Notes: a model not told the origin generated them from the letters alone. 64,000 nucleotides of DNA from Formicarius rufipectus (GCA_013399695.1 VXAU01003549.1:1461048-1525047); one strand, 5' to 3'; positions 10,913 through 24,406 are shown, counted from the first letter of the stretch. Numbers and translations are program-made.

Positions 10913-11185
10913 ACAACTCCAGACAATGAAGGCCTTACCCATTGCTTAAATTTTTGGTTTACTTATGTCATAAAATTGACTAGTAGAAGACATTCTAAGC
11001 AGAGGTACATGGGAAGAATATTTTTCTCCCTTAGATTTCACTTTTCTCAAAATGTTTTCTTTTTCTACACTGAGTCTTCATAGTGCTTTCCCTGAAGATA
11101 TAGTTGTACCACTGGAGCAAAGCAGGGTAAGAGACAAGTGAGAGGGGGCATTCCCCAGGGAGGCTGCAGGTCCCTCCTCCTGTGA

Positions 11186-11255
11186 ACAGAAAATGAATCC
11201 TCGATCTCCTACATGAGACAGAAATGCTGTAGCCACCTTGCTACGCTCTCATTCA
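11186..11255 (-). mobile_element. Fossil amniote tRNA-type SINE fragment
   Basis: The + strand GAATCCTCGATCTCCTACAT followed by TGCTGTAGCCACCTTGCTAC resembles the reverse complement of the tRNA-like head of old amniote SINEs (MIR/MIR1_Amn type): B-box region, then TGCTCTA-CCACT-GGCTAC from the A-box side. The match is degraded and short and lacks recognisable ends. The family assignment rests on memory of the consensus. Confidence 0.4.
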
Positions 11256-11476
11256 GACCTGACCATCTTAGTTCCCAGACACCTTTTACAATGAAACCTG
11301 ATAGGTTTAACTAATGAAAAAAACTTTTTTTATCCTTCAATAAACCCCCATAAACTTTTCCAGTTAGTTTATCTTCCATGTGCACTGCTCACATTTCTCA
11401 TACTGGAAAGAACTGCTGATTACAAACGTCAGGAAATATAGAACAATACTATAACTTATTTTGCCTCTCTCTATGG

Positions 11477-11512
11477 AAAAAAAACCCAAACAAACAAACA
11501 AACAAAAAAACA
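11477..11512 (+). repeat. (CAAA)n tract
   Basis: About five CAAA units flanked by A runs. Simple repeat. Confidence 0.85.
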
Positions 11513-12318
11513 CCTTTATTTCAATGCATATCCATAGATATATACATATAGCAGTTTATGGTTTGGATTATCTTTTTCTTTTAAGTCCAAGGCCATAGAG
11601 CTTTGTTCAACATTATTTACTATACACACTCATACATTGGTGTCTTACAGTACTCAAAGCTAATCAGCTTTTATCTCCATCCCTTCTATTCTAGATAGAA
11701 TGCTGTCTCAGTGTCCTAACAAACATCTGAGCATTACATGGTTGGATTTTTATGCCTCTCAGTGTGTAGCTGTAAACAGTTCTTCAAAATAAGAGAGATG
11801 ATCTACACCAAGATTATTATTGCAATTTCTCATCTCTATCAAACAATATCCAACTCTAGAGCACCAGAAATGCTCTAGTACTAAAGCAAACAAGAAAAAT
11901 TATATTTTTTTCATGGAAACCAACTACTTTTGATCCACAATTATTATAAAAAATGGGAATTGAAATGTCTTCTTATACAGTGGCTCTTCACAAGTTTGTT
12001 TTTTTTAATCTAAATCAATCTTATTAATTCTATTCTACTCACTTCAGTTACTTTTATGAAAATAGTCAACTATGGAAATTCAAATGCGCTTGTCTGAGGT
12101 GATGTTTTGTACAAGACACTTAAATTTACTGCACTTTTAAAGATGCAGTCATGATAGCTTTAACCCAGACCCCAGAACTAACTAAGAATTCTCATTCAAA
12201 CCTGCAGCATCTCCGTCTCTTTTCGCCAAAAGCATCAATCTACTGTGCCTCCATGGTGGGAAAACACACTTTATCTGATGTATTACAAAGGATTCAGAGC
12301 AGAACTGATAGTATACAG

Positions 12319-12388
12319 CTGGGATATTCTGGGAACACATGTTGGGAACACATGCTGGGATTCTGGGAACAGCAGGGAACACACATGT
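12319..12388 (+). repeat. Short imperfect tandem repeat
   Basis: Repeats of a unit close to TGGGAACACATG (GGGAACACATGT, GGGAACACATGC, GGGAACAG, GGGAACACACATG) with interruptions. It creates overlapping open frames that have no other support. Confidence 0.6.
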
Positions 12389-14717
12389 AGACTGACAACC
12401 ACTGTGGTTAGCTTATATGGTTCAGGGCAAACACTCAAAGCAAGAGTTGTGTAACTATACACAGATACAGACTCTGCATACGCACAGTATTCACTGCTGG
12501 GCACCATGTTATATATCATGCATCTGCTTCTGAGATCAAATAATTAATTTTGAAGCTTAGTTGCTCTTTTAAAGTATTTGAAAAGTGTATTGGAGCTTAA
12601 ATATCTACACCTCTAGCATAGTTCTTGGAAGTAAAATATTTTATGGCCTTAATTCACACTACATATATTTGTTTCACTGATAGTAGAATATTTTTAATGC
12701 AAATACACTAAAATCCTGTTTTCTTTCTTAAGTTCTTTTGTTTCAGAGTCCTATTCTATGTTTGTCTCTTTCCCCACTTACAGTCCAATTTCAGTTTAGA
12801 GTAAGACATTTGCATTCAAACTTAGAAATGCAGTTTGTTTTCCACTAGCTCCATCGTATGGGGATCCTTTCCTCCAGGCTCATTTCCTTGCTGGAAGAGC
12901 TAAGTTCCTTTGAAAGAAGCTCCTAATCAAATGCAGGACCATCTGTAAAAGGTCTTCACAAAAAGTGGAGATTATCCATACAAAATGAGAATTTTATGGT
13001 TACAGTCAAATAGTAGCTTGTAAATGAAGTTGCCGAAATGTTCATCATCATGACCCACACAGCCCCCTCAAAAAACCCCCTGGTTCTGATAATTTGGCTG
13101 TGAGAATACTCTGCTTCACAAAAAAAAAAAAAATTAAATATGATGAATTTCTCCCTGTATAAAAGAAAATGAAATCTCAAACTTTTCCCATCTCCTTCAC
13201 AAGTAGTATAAAAGGAATGGAGGCTAAATAACAAGGCAACAACATCACCTGGATTCCAACTGATTAACTGAAGAGTGGAAAGTAAGATGAAATGCATCCA
13301 TGGTCAAACAACCAGAAAGTTCTCCTAAATTTACTTTCTCATATGTATGATCTTCGTTCAATGCCTTAATGAAATACTTCAGGGATATCGTCCCTAGCCC
13401 GTTCAAATAGTTTCAGATAATATGCAATATATCTGTGTTAGTCTTGTGTCAGGAGAGATTATTTTTTTTTAATGTTGTTTGATTAGTTGGTGGAGGGTTT
13501 TGTAATAAAGAATAAATTACAAGGCCACATTGCAAAAAAAAAAAACCATCTAAAGAAACAATCAAGTTAAATACATCCAAAATCTCAATTTTTAAAGAGT
13601 ATTTAAAAGATGCTGAAACGTGACTCCTAGCTGCTTAGCTTTTGATTTCAATGCCACAAAAATACCTCTGATTTTTCATAATATCACTGAAAATTACTGT
13701 AGAATAAACTCAACACTTACTGATACGTTTAAGATTTCTATTTGATGAGAAACAACCTTCTATGCTATACTATAATTGTGAATTACACAACCTGAAACTT
13801 AATACATTAAATATGTTCAAATTTATCCTAACCTTATGAGAATACATAAAATCAAACACTTAAAAGTTTTACTTTTCATAATATACATTAACTGCAAACC
13901 ATCAATCTCTGAAATAGATTCTCCCAGCATATCCCACCTGAATCATAAATCAACAAAGTACAAAAAAAGAAAGCTTCAGTAGAAGTCCACGGTAAAATAA
14001 TCTCAAATCATGCTAATTACTACGAGTAGATTCAAGATAGCTTCTACAGCTCTGATTTGGGGAAGCACATCAACAGAGGAGGACATTAGTCCATGCTCCT
14101 CATTACTGCTTATGAGAGACCTGTATGCATTTTGTTAACTCGCAAAACAGGTACTGCATATACTCTAACTTTATTTAATGAAAAGCTTTCCTGAAGAGCA
14201 TCAGATCCCACAAAGTTGAATTCTGTAGAAGAGTCTGAATTTTGTATGAGAATCTCCACTAGGAATAAACCTGTCATGAACTCTCTTGTGCCCATTCTGA
14301 CCCTCACACCACGTATCCAGCTCTTAATTGCTGCACTTTCAACTTCATTCTTTCTTGGCTTTCTACAGCACAAACACAAGAGCACTACAGGAGGGGAAAA
14401 ACAGTACACAATATTCTGCAATTCATCTGCATGAGACAAGACGCGGTGTTACAAGGTGTAGTGACTTACTAACACCAGGTGGTGCTCTCTTCTTAGTAAA
14501 CAGCTTTAAGCAAGAGCTGATAGTGTTCGAGCACTCCAACCATTTTTCAGAGGCTTTTTTTTTTTGCTTAAAGATGTTTTGCTGAATGGAATGAAACGCC
14601 TCATTGGGTTTATCAATTCTCCTGTCATAACTCTCTCCCATCCTGCCTACCAGCTGGATGTCACCAGGATTGAGGCTTTCACCTGGAAACAAGATACACA
14701 AGTTCTCAGAGACTGAC

Positions 14718-14739
14718 AAAAAAAAAAAAAAAAAAAAAA
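14718..14739 (+). repeat. Poly(A) tract, 22 A
   Basis: Uninterrupted A run. It reads as poly-Phe in a minus-strand open frame (14423-14812), which argues that this frame is not a gene. Confidence 0.85.
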
Positions 14740-16849
14740 GGCATCTATTTCTTAGTTTTGTATCAAGTGGTAACCGGGGATCCCTCAGAGACAGTTTATG
14801 AATGCTCAGCACACTCGGTTTCCACCAATGAGAATCTAAACATTAGATGAACTCCAGCCCAGATACCGATTAAAATCCAACTGTGGCTTGTTTCTTACTG
14901 GTGTTACTAAAATTGTCAGCATTACAGTTTTTCCATTTCCCTCCTATGAAAATACTGGTAGAAATTCATTGCCAGAACTTCCAAATCAACTCCAAAAATA
15001 TCAAGCATACTACCCTCCATGTGCAGCACTTCCAGGTATAAAACCAGAACAAAGTAATCCCACTTGCTGGCAAAAGAAGGTTTTCTTTCACATGAAAAGA
15101 AACATTCAGAGATACTTCAACAATGTGTTTCTCCCAGGGTTTGAATTTTCTGAAGTTGTGTATTTGTACAGCAGAAACAAAAAATTGACACACCAGTGAG
15201 AGAGGTCAGTCACATGCAGCACTCTGATAAATCTTTGCGTTTAAGTGTGGTTCAGAGATAGGGAAATCCTTTCACTGCCTTGGAGCACTTGTGACCCTTT
15301 AGCTCAGTATACAAAAAATTATAGGTGAAAAACTAGCCCTAGCCTCTTACAGGTCACTCTGATCCTCTTGTGAGTACTAGCCACCTGTGGGAAACCTCAC
15401 ATAACTGCATGCTACAGATTATAGAGGTACACCTTATTAACTAGATGAAAATCCATGCATCTAATCCCTTGAGCAGACACCAGTGGTGGAAATTTCCTGC
15501 TAAAGTCTGCATCATTGTCCTCTGCAGAAGCATATGCTACAAAGCAGCTGACTAACTTTTCAGTTACCTCCATAAATTCCGTGACAAACTAGAGACAGTG
15601 GAAATCCCAAAGCATAAAACTAGCAAGATAAAAATTTTCTCGTCTCTTCCTTAGAAGTGCACCACAAGAATAGTAAGCATATGGGAAATTAGTTAGCTTA
15701 TAAAGACCTGTGTTACATAAACATCTCTTTAATCAGATTACTCTGGTGCCACAGGATTGTGCCGTGCTTTATTTCCTCAAAGGACACGCTGTTCGGTTAC
15801 TATAGCATTTCTATATCTGGATTAATTAGAAACGGAAATGTGGATACAATTAAGTTTGAAATTAAACATTCTGTGTAGGAGGGAAGATAATCACTGCTTT
15901 AGAATGATCTGGCTGCTCCAACCTGAGAAGTATCAAGCTATTCTCTCAATTAATTGGAATAATACTGTGTGTTCTTGGAGGAAGCAAACTGTGGCACTCT
16001 GTACAGAGCACCTTGTGGACGTACTGTCTCTCTGACCTGTTCTTTGGCCTGCATTATTTGATGATTATAATAACAATACTTAATGTCCGTACACAATTCT
16101 TGATGTCAAGCATAGTACCTGCACTTTTAAATTACTTTGGTCTATTCCACCCTTTCCCTGGCTGTCCTTGATTCATATCTCTCACTGTGTTGTTCATCAA
16201 TACATTCTGAAAAAGGAAACTGAAGCACTTCTGAATTCAGGCAAAGGTCTCCTCTGTGATTCACATCAGATTTTATTATCAATTTCAATTCCCATGAAGA
16301 AGAGTCTTCACAAACATGATGTACTCTCAAAACAGGAAAAAGACAAGTCCTCTTCCCCAGTCCTGCCTCATGTTGAAAAAGAATTAATGTGCAAAAAATG
16401 ACTAAGGTTCAAGACCATGGGGAGAAGGTGATGATCAGTATAACTCTGTGCACACTAATATTGATTCTTCTCTCAACAAAGACAGCAGTGTAAGCTTTAC
16501 GCTCTGTCTCAACATGAAGACGCACAATGTTTTGGGGGCTGCAGCACTAGGAATTCAATACAATTCAGAAGGTCCCTCAATCTCGTGATCCTCTAAGTTC
16601 TTCCTGTGCACAGACAGAGATTAGCTCTGTTCAAAAGGCTGAGAATCTGTATGTGCATTATAATTGAAATGTCAGAGTAGGTGAGGGGGGGAAAAAAAAG
16701 GGAAAATGAAGAACACAAACAAAATTTACACAAGCTCTCCATGGAGAGGTTTCATGTAGAATTATAGCTCAAAGTAGAAATCAGATTTTTGCATTATAGA
16801 GCATCCACTCTGAGTAAAACAAGCAAATAAAAGACAATGGAAAATTATC

Positions 16850-16928
16850 CAAACTGCATAATCAGAACACCATGATCTTCTTGTTGCCAAGCCCTGGGCT
16901 TTAACTACTGGACTACATGCCTCACACT
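16850..16928 (-). mobile_element. Fossil amniote tRNA-type SINE fragment
   Basis: On the minus strand the segment reads GTAGTCCAGTAGTTAAAGC, then CCAGGGCTTGG, then a decayed TTCT-type B-box area. This follows the GTGGTCTAGTGGTTAGAGCA...CAGGGCTGGGAG pattern of old amniote tRNA-derived SINEs (MIR/MIR1_Amn type). Only the head is clear, and no target-site duplication is visible, as expected for great age. Confidence 0.45.
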
Positions 16929-17792
16929 CTAATTAATGGATAAATTCAGTGTTATAAAAATTTCCAAATCTTCTTTTCCTTTTTTTTTTTCTAAACCTGA
17001 GACAGATTTCCAGTGTCAAGCAATTAGAAGTGTCTTAATCCACTCAGATACTTTCTACAAAGCTCAGTGTTTGGCAAGTACATTTTCCAATCTTCTTGTT
17101 TGCCTTATTGCTCTTACTTTCATTTATTTCTTACTTTGTGATGTTAAGTTTTTCACATTTTGTAACCTTAGTCACAAGTCAGCTTCACTAAGAATGGCAA
17201 AGGACTTGGTGGTCTCCTACAAAGTTACAGTGTAAGTAAAGCAGAGTACAGCCCAAGACACCTATGTTTCAGTGGGAGGTTTTATGCAGGAAGTATGTAA
17301 ACCACCTTGGAAAACTGCGAATGAGAAATTCTGTGCCAGGAGACTGTAGCGTATTCCCCATGAGATGTTTAACAGTTATTTGTAAACATAAGAATGACAG
17401 GAATAATAAAGGTAGACAAAGAGGATTAAAATGTCACTGTGGAAATATTTACAAAAATACCACAGAAGGCGAAAAAAGCATTTGTGCATGTTTGTCATGA
17501 AATTGTAAACTGATACGCTCATGTGAAGGTGTTTTTAGAACACAGAACAGGAACAAAGTAGAATAAGCTCCTGAAAGTGTAAAGTCTGTTATCAAATCTG
17601 TGGAACTGTGAAGAGTCTAAGTTACAAAACAGATTCCTTTCTAATCCTGACATCCATTTACAAGCCCCCAGCTTTGTTGCAAAAATTTCCAGTATATCAG
17701 ACAACTCCCACATGTGGTCATTAATCCCTATGGAGCATTTTTCTTTTAAAGTTTGAGGGTGATTAGGCAAACTGCATTTCTTTAAAGAGGGG

Positions 17793-17819
<27 letters not shown>
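17793..17819 (+). repeat. Poly(A) tract, 27 A
   Basis: Uninterrupted A run, followed 37 bp later by an isolated undetermined base at 17856. Confidence 0.85.
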
Positions 17820-17823
<4 letters not shown>

Positions 17824-18405
17824 GTAATGACACCCAAGAGGACAGTCAAAAACACNAAACAACACCCTAACTAAATATAGCCTTACATTTGCCAACTCAA
17901 AACAAGCACGGGTTTCAAGACTAGCTAAAAGTCTCTCTTAGAAAAACAAACTCTCACCCCAAAAAAATGGAAGGGCATCATATTTCCTTGCATAGGATGA
18001 GTTCCAGGAGAAACTTGGTGTATACTATCAGAAAATGAAACGTGTCTGTGGGTCTTTAAGAGAACTCAAACATACCCAAGTGGTGACAAGACCAGTGGTG
18101 TTTACAGTAGGTCCACATGCTTCACCATAAACACTTTACCTGTAAGGTTCAAAATATGTTTACACCTAGTTTTCCCAGGGGAAGACTATAATACTTGAGG
18201 AAAATCATTTTTCCTAATGGAAAGATGTGAATTTCCAAAATAAAAAATGCAGCATGTCCAAGGAATTCATAACCCTAACACCCTATGATGTTTTTGACAT
18301 TCCTGCTACCCATGATTGTGTTTTCCCACCTCTAAAATAATCCCATAGTAAACAGAAATATCAGCTGAAGCTGGTTATGAGCTGTTCTAGAAAATCCATG
18401 CTTAC

Positions 18406-18475
18406 CTTCCCCCAAGGTCATCCATGAAATATAGTTGATGGTCTTAGAACAGCTCCTACTGTGGACACCAAAACT
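18406..18475 (-). other. Possible 70-bp exon, splice signals only
   Basis: On the minus strand a pyrimidine-rich stretch ends in TGTTTGCAG at 18476-18484. It is followed by 70 bp that are open in the first frame (SFGVHSRS... ending ...SWMTLGEG across the junction) and then by a strong donor, GGAAG|GTAAGC, at 18400-18405. I do not recognise the 23-residue peptide. Introns carry many such pseudo-exons and one open frame over 70 bp is expected by chance, so confidence is low. The orientation agrees with the strand bias suggesting minus-strand transcription. Confidence 0.15.
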
Positions 18476-19254
18476 CTGCAAACAACAGTTCTCAGGACAG
18501 CAATGAATAAAAACCAGAAATCCTTAACCTTTAATGCAGACATCTTTTAACATGAAGTTCTATTGGAACTTAAGCAGTCACCTGAATATGGTTCTGTAGT
18601 AATTTTGACATCTAACCTAACTATTACTGTCACAATAGATAAACCACATCGCTAATGCGTTCTGAAGATGCAAGACTTGGAGTGGCTCTACTGGTTGCTC
18701 CTATCATGTTAGTTTTGGATAAAACCAGGAAATTTTTTATAACTTACAGTTCTCACACTCAGAAGACAGTGGACACAAACAGATCCACACTCACATGACT
18801 CAGAAACAAAGGAACATTTCAGATCTAAAGCATAGCAGGTATCATTTTCCTGCTGACCTTTTCCTTTCAGCAAAGCAAAGGCCTTGGTGAATAAGTGACC
18901 AATTTGGGTCTTTTTTGTTAAACTGATTTTTGCCATTTTAGGGGCTCCAGACCTGTCCCTTTCTCCCCTGGAAGGTCTGTCCCTGTTGTGAGTAGCTCTC
19001 GGTCAACAGCAGGAGGTAAGGCTGGGAGCAGCTGCCTGAAGAGAGAATACAACAACCTATTACTGCTTCATACAGGAACAGCAGCCACCTCCAATTGTGT
19101 GAAGAAAGAGAAGGAACACTTGTTTCACCCTTAGTAATCTCCCCTATTTCATCTCCACCTATAAAAGTTATTCACACAGCTCCTACTGAGCCGTGCAATC
19201 TCCAGTGTTCTTACAACACTTCTGCATTACAGAAAAGCATATTGTATCTTTGTG

Positions 19255-19320
19255 TACATCAAAAACTGAGGCATAGAAAAATAAAGTTGCTCAGGATAAC
19301 AAAAACATTGGAGTCCAGAA
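19255..19320 (-). mobile_element. Fossil MIR-type SINE core fragment
   Basis: The + strand AAAACTGAGGCATAGAAAA followed by ATAAAGTTGCTCAGGATAAC resembles the reverse complement of the MIR core, where AAACTGAGGCACAGAGAGGT is followed by TAAGT-ACTTGCCCAAGGTCA. The match is short and decayed; ends are approximate. Confidence 0.4.
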
Positions 19321-21790
19321 GAGACACTCTATATTTGGAAAAAACCTCTTTAAAAAGACTTCTTGTTTTTACAAACTCCCCCTAAAAAATTGCCAGTAGT
19401 AGCAAAGTTGATCAGTCCATAAAAAAAAAAAAATTGCTACACCTCTCTTTCTCCAAACGCTGTAGCAGTAAAACATCATCTATGTGTTCATCTTAAAATA
19501 TTTGGAAAGCCAAGCTGAGGAATCAGTCAGCCATGTTGCAACAAATTAGACAGGTAGCAAGGGTGGACTTTATGACTGAGTTTCCCATAAAAAAAAAAAT
19601 CCCTGGACAAAACTGTTCTAAAAACTGCAACCTGCTCCATGGTGGGAAAATACCAGCCCAGAGTGCTTTCTACAGACACAAATCTGTGAATGCAGCAATA
19701 TCTCAACAAGAAGGGAGAAAACAGGGTCAAGTGAGCAGTTACAAGGGTTTCTTACAAATAGAAACCTATCTGAATGAAAATCCAGGGTGACAAACAGCTT
19801 CCAGAAAGTAGTTTCAAGTGGAATTCCTTATTCCTTCCTCTCCCAGGCTGTTACATTCAATACACAAAAAGCTAAATCACACTTGTTCAGCTACTGTATA
19901 TACTGTGATTACACACCCTACATTCATGCTTTTGGTCATGCAGTTAGCATAAGTAGTTGTAGTTACACATTTAGGGCATGTAATCATGTAATAAGATGTA
20001 CAATTAATTATACAATTAAGGTATGCTCATACATAGGACTATCCTGTGACATTAAGTAGACTCCCCGCTTTTTCCTCCAAGAGAAAAAAAAAAAAAAGTC
20101 AATATTTTGATTTATATCTTTAAGCCAGAGGACGTTCAAAGTTAATTCATGTGCAACACTATGTGAGACAGCAAAATCAGATATTCAGTGATCAGACATC
20201 TCAGATATCACAACAACTTTAAAGATCATATTTAGAGTATGCACAGGATGTATGGTGAAAGTATTTTTTACACTAAGATTGGTATCTATTATTATTCATT
20301 TGAAAGCTATAACAACAAATTCATAGTTCAGGATCTTAAAAGTGATTATGAAAAATGCTTCACTGTGAGTTTAAACAAATAACTGACTGCACACAGTTCA
20401 ATAAAAGAAATTGAATTCTGCCAGGAGAACACACTCAGGCAATGCTAGGTATTGAAGGTCAGGAACAGATATAGACAGTTTTTGTTATCTCCACAGGATT
20501 GGGAAAAATCCAAACACCTCTAAGCACATAGCTCTGAACCAGAGCCTATTTCAGCATCAATTAGCACAACAACTCTCATCCTTGGTGCTGTTTCTATCGC
20601 AGGCCTTCCCACTCTACAATTAACAAATAGCATTTATAACCTGGCAAGCAACACCTCTGCAGCTGATCTCAGCTATTTTCAAAGAATTCTCTTTTATCAC
20701 TGCTGAGGAATAATATAGCCAGGTTTGAAGAAGAATTCAGCTCTCTTTGAAGGGCTACCAATAGCATTTGTCTACTGGCAGTATTTCAAAGAGAAACCCT
20801 ACTTCTCTCTAAGGCCCTGCAGCTTTTTGGAGAAAAGAAGGCTACTCTGAAGTACTATAACACAGAAGTATGAGATGTTCTGTCTAAACAATCAAACCAA
20901 AGAGAGTGTCTTGAGGGATCTCACAAAAATAGGATGGCATACTCTTATTCCTCACAATCTTACACCTTATCTTCACATAGCTCAACCAACACACAGCTGT
21001 TTCCACTAGTTTCAGAGGATTTTGCCATGCAGTACTGGAGTTTTGGAGCTGCTACTGCAAGACACTCTGCCATAAACCATGGAAAGAAGATGACAGTGGA
21101 GGTATTTATTCCTTTTCATTTGCTGCTAACACCTTGTGCTTCAAACAATTTAATTTATCAACTTAGGTTTAGCCTTACTGAAATGGTGGAAGATAGCATC
21201 ATAGATCTGAAAACAGTACATATCACTCTGACAGGCCCATGAACATTCCTAGCCCATACCTTTTCAGTTTTTTCCCTGGACTTTCCTTGATTTCCAGCAT
21301 AAGCATATAAGAGCATTTCTAAGCAGACAAATGTTGGCAAGTCCCTACAGTGATTACCTTTCCTCTCAGAAGGTGTTGTATTGACTAACTTCAATTTCTT
21401 TTTGTTATCAGGTTTTAGAGAATTACTTAAATTTAAAGCCACCACCACCAAAAATATAAACAAATGAAAAAATCCACAACTCCCAGAAAGCAGATGATTT
21501 CCCACCCCCGCTCTCATGTGCCTTTTTTGGCAGGTGACGACTAAGTATTTTCCAGCTCCCTTAAAGAAAGGTAGGGGATTTCCCCTTTAATAGTTTTTCA
21601 AATGTTGATGGAAGAAAACTGAAGCCCATTCTCTTATGAATGCATCCCCTGTTTACCCACATTCATGGCTCTGTCTCAGTAAAGTAAACATTTACGCCAG
21701 CAGGTTAGAATTTTAAGCTTATGACATAGAAGACAAGAGCTCCTAAGCAGAGCTAGTTCTTCAGTTCTGACCCAACAGGTCAAAGAGGCA

Positions 21791-21850
21791 ATGCTCACAC
21801 TTGAGCATTTGAGCACACTTGAGCACACTTGAGGCAAATGCTCACACTTC
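21791..21850 (+). repeat. Small tandem/direct repeat cluster
   Basis: Two adjacent GAGCACACTT units, a related TGAGCATTT unit, and ATGCTCACACTT occurring on both sides of the cluster. It looks like local slippage. Confidence 0.65.
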
Positions 21851-22375
21851 ACCATCCTTTTCAATGTTGCAGTCATGGTAATTGACTGCAAACAGGAAAA
21901 TCCTAAAAGTCATTAGATGTCATAATTTAGACATATAAGGATTTCGCTGCTGTGGGAAAATCCAGCACTAGGCTAAAATAGCATGCAGCAAATACCCTCA
22001 AACATAGATGTCAACACGTTGCATGACATTAACTTCAAATGTTCACATGATCTTTCACAGAAAAATGAGTTTGAAATAACATACCTCCACCAAAATAATT
22101 GTGCCAATTTTGGCTCTGTTTTGGTAAACGTGTAGAACCTTGATGTGAAAATCACTGATGCTATAGATGACTTACACTATAGCACAAGTAGTGTTAAGAG
22201 GTAAAACAATTTTACACTGAAGTTAGAAAATTAGAAATAATTATAATGAGATATCATAGCTACAGTATGGCAACCTAGCATACAAACCTCCCTGCTATCT
22301 TCTGTGGATGAAACTTGCTGTAGTACCTTCCATGTCTTCCAAACAAGTATATTTGGGTGTATTTGTACACTTTAA

Positions 22376-22600
22376 TGTCATTTGCAACACTGCAGCCCAA
22401 TCCACTTCTCCCTCCACCCCTCGCCCTTTCTGTTTCACAGGCTGACCAAGATGAAAGAGAAGCGGACTTTGACACAACTCCTGATACACAGGTCACACCA
22501 GCATCCTCAAGACTCTGCCTGTGAGGAAGGATTGACCACTGCAGACAGACTCCATTTCTGCCCACCAAGATCCAGCACATCCATAACACCATGAATATTT
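22376..22600 (+). other. Possible exon behind a strong splice acceptor
   Basis: About 35 bp that are almost entirely pyrimidine end in TTTCTGTTTCACAG at 22440, an excellent 3' splice site. From 22441 the first frame reads ADQDEREADFDTTPDTQ and reaches a CAG|GT at 22491/22492, giving a frame-preserving 51-nt segment. Without that weak donor (GTCACA) the frame continues to a stop at 22522-22524. The second frame is open to 22597. I recognise no family in either peptide. It could be a small cassette exon, a noncoding RNA exon or a pseudo-exon. The + orientation disagrees with the general strand bias. Confidence 0.2.
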
Positions 22601-24406
22601 GATATTCCACAATACCAAGAGCTGCCAACAAATCCAGACTAAAAGTCTGAGCAATGATGGTATCACAAGGGCCTTGACAATTAGTGACCTTAACCTGATG
22701 TTGAAGGATACACTAAGCACTGTGGTCTCTGTTCTCAGTCACTGGCAGATGGTGTCAGCTACTTTAAAACTGTTCACCGTGATTTGGTAAGAGGAAGACA
22801 GATTTGTGTCAGCTTTAAAATTTGACATCAAGATGTATTCAATTAAGATGTCATGTCAGCTCAAGTGTAAAAGGAGAAATGAAGTAGTACAAAGCATTTA
22901 ACAGCTGATAATAGTATTTCTGCCTGATTTGCTCTAATTGCACAGATTGCACAGGCTCCATGTTACAGGCAAACTTTAATTACCTGTTCTATAAACCAAG
23001 TGCATATTTTTCCTTAGTGTTTGAAAGCTAAGGCCCAAATTCTTATCAAAAAGGTATTGCACATTACAGTTTTAATAATCTAGTAACTTCCCCACCCAAA
23101 AGCTTCACTTTTCATTTAGTGCAGATATTTAATTTCACTGCCAGCATACTTCAAGGTAACTAAATTACTTTTAAGAAAAACTCCAAGTGAAATTCAAAAT
23201 TCATATCAGAACATTTGCCAACTATATATTTTCAATTACATAGCAAGTTGTTTTATGGTATAACTGCTGCTTTTCACATCAATTAAATATTTTTTGCTTA
23301 TAATAAATTGTTCAAGTGTGAAATGCATTATGACAAGAACTTGATTTCAGAACATTTAACACATTTTGTATCCCCTGTGAAAATGATACATGATTATAGT
23401 TAACATTATTCATAATTTCTTTATTTCCCCCTACATATCTAAACTTTGAAAAGGAATTGAAATGAATGTAAATTCTGAACTGTTTCCCTATTACCTATTT
23501 GTGATGACCATTTACATCTCTAGAGCATATAACTACTTTTCACTGGAAGTGATTTTGGCAGAAGTAGAAGGCTTGTTGATAGGTACTACAAAAATGTGAA
23601 TTCCCATTATGTTCACCCGGCTCTGATGAATACAAAGCTAAAGCTACTTGAAACAAGACCATGCAAACAGAGTCCTTTAAAGGGAAGGAACACTTTGGAC
23701 ATCTTTTAATCAGAGTACTTATGCTAGAGGACCAGGAATAATTATTTTGAGACAGCAGGAATAATACCACATAAAACAGTTATGAAAGCCTTCTTACAAA
23801 AATGTAAACATTCATTTAACTAAGACAAAAGAGCCAATTGTAAAAGCAAATAAAGAACATCTCTGTTAATGGAGAATTTGGCTTTTAAATAATTCCATTA
23901 TTTAGCTTAAGGTCTTTTCTTACTTATACAAGAAACTAAATCCCCTATCCTTGAGAAGGCGGCAGGCTACACACAGTCCCTTAAAAATAAATGGCTGAAG
24001 CAACAAACTTGTGTGCTGGATCTGAGTCTTTTTGTAAGGAATTGTCTTTCAAAACATTGTGATATGGCAAGATCAAAAGTATTCACAATGTGCCAAAATT
24101 GTAACCTGAAGTTAAAGAAGCATATGTGAACACAAAAATAAACAAGTAAACAACTAAACTAAAAATAAAACCACATCCAAGATTAACACACAGAGCACAC
24201 AGTATTATTATGTTACTAAAGTGACAACTAAATGTGAAATGAGCCTAACACCAGCTACTGACACAAGGAGTCTACACTGAGAATTGCAATTGAACTTGTT
24301 GTATTTACAACAATTTTGTGCTTGTTTGCAGTTCCAATAGAGGTATGTTCCAGCTCAAGAGCCCTCCTGAAGATATTAATTTTTAAAATCCACAGTGAGT
24401 CTTACC

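Larger units (their letters stand above)
10913..16849. other. Unique noncoding DNA with old repeat debris
   Basis: AT-rich sequence holding an old SINE fossil (11186-11255), a CAAA tract (about 11477-11512), a short imperfect tandem repeat (12319-12388) and A runs at 13120-13133, 13534-13545 and 14718-14739. Open frames such as minus 14110-14439 (109 codons) and minus 14423-14812 (129 codons, crossing the poly(A) as poly-Phe) have no recognisable domain. No gene is supported. Confidence 0.55.
16929..22375. other. Unique noncoding DNA, no gene seen
   Basis: AT-rich sequence with an 11-T run near 16980, a 27-A run at 17793-17819, an undetermined base at 17856, a fossil SINE core near 19255, A runs at 19421-19433 and 20084-20097, and a small tandem repeat at 21791-21850. 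A possible exon with good splice signals on the minus strand is listed separately at 18406-18475. The remaining open frames are short and featureless. Confidence 0.55.

Noticed and set aside
10562..10942. Minus-strand open frame across SINE copy A
   Set aside because: It reads through the tRNA-like SINE head and the CAAA repeat, and is a by-product of the insertion.
14465..14490. CTCF-like ACACCAGGTGGTGCT
   Set aside because: Two or more mismatches in the core, so it is weaker than the site near 3908. It is within the chance expectation for 64 kb.
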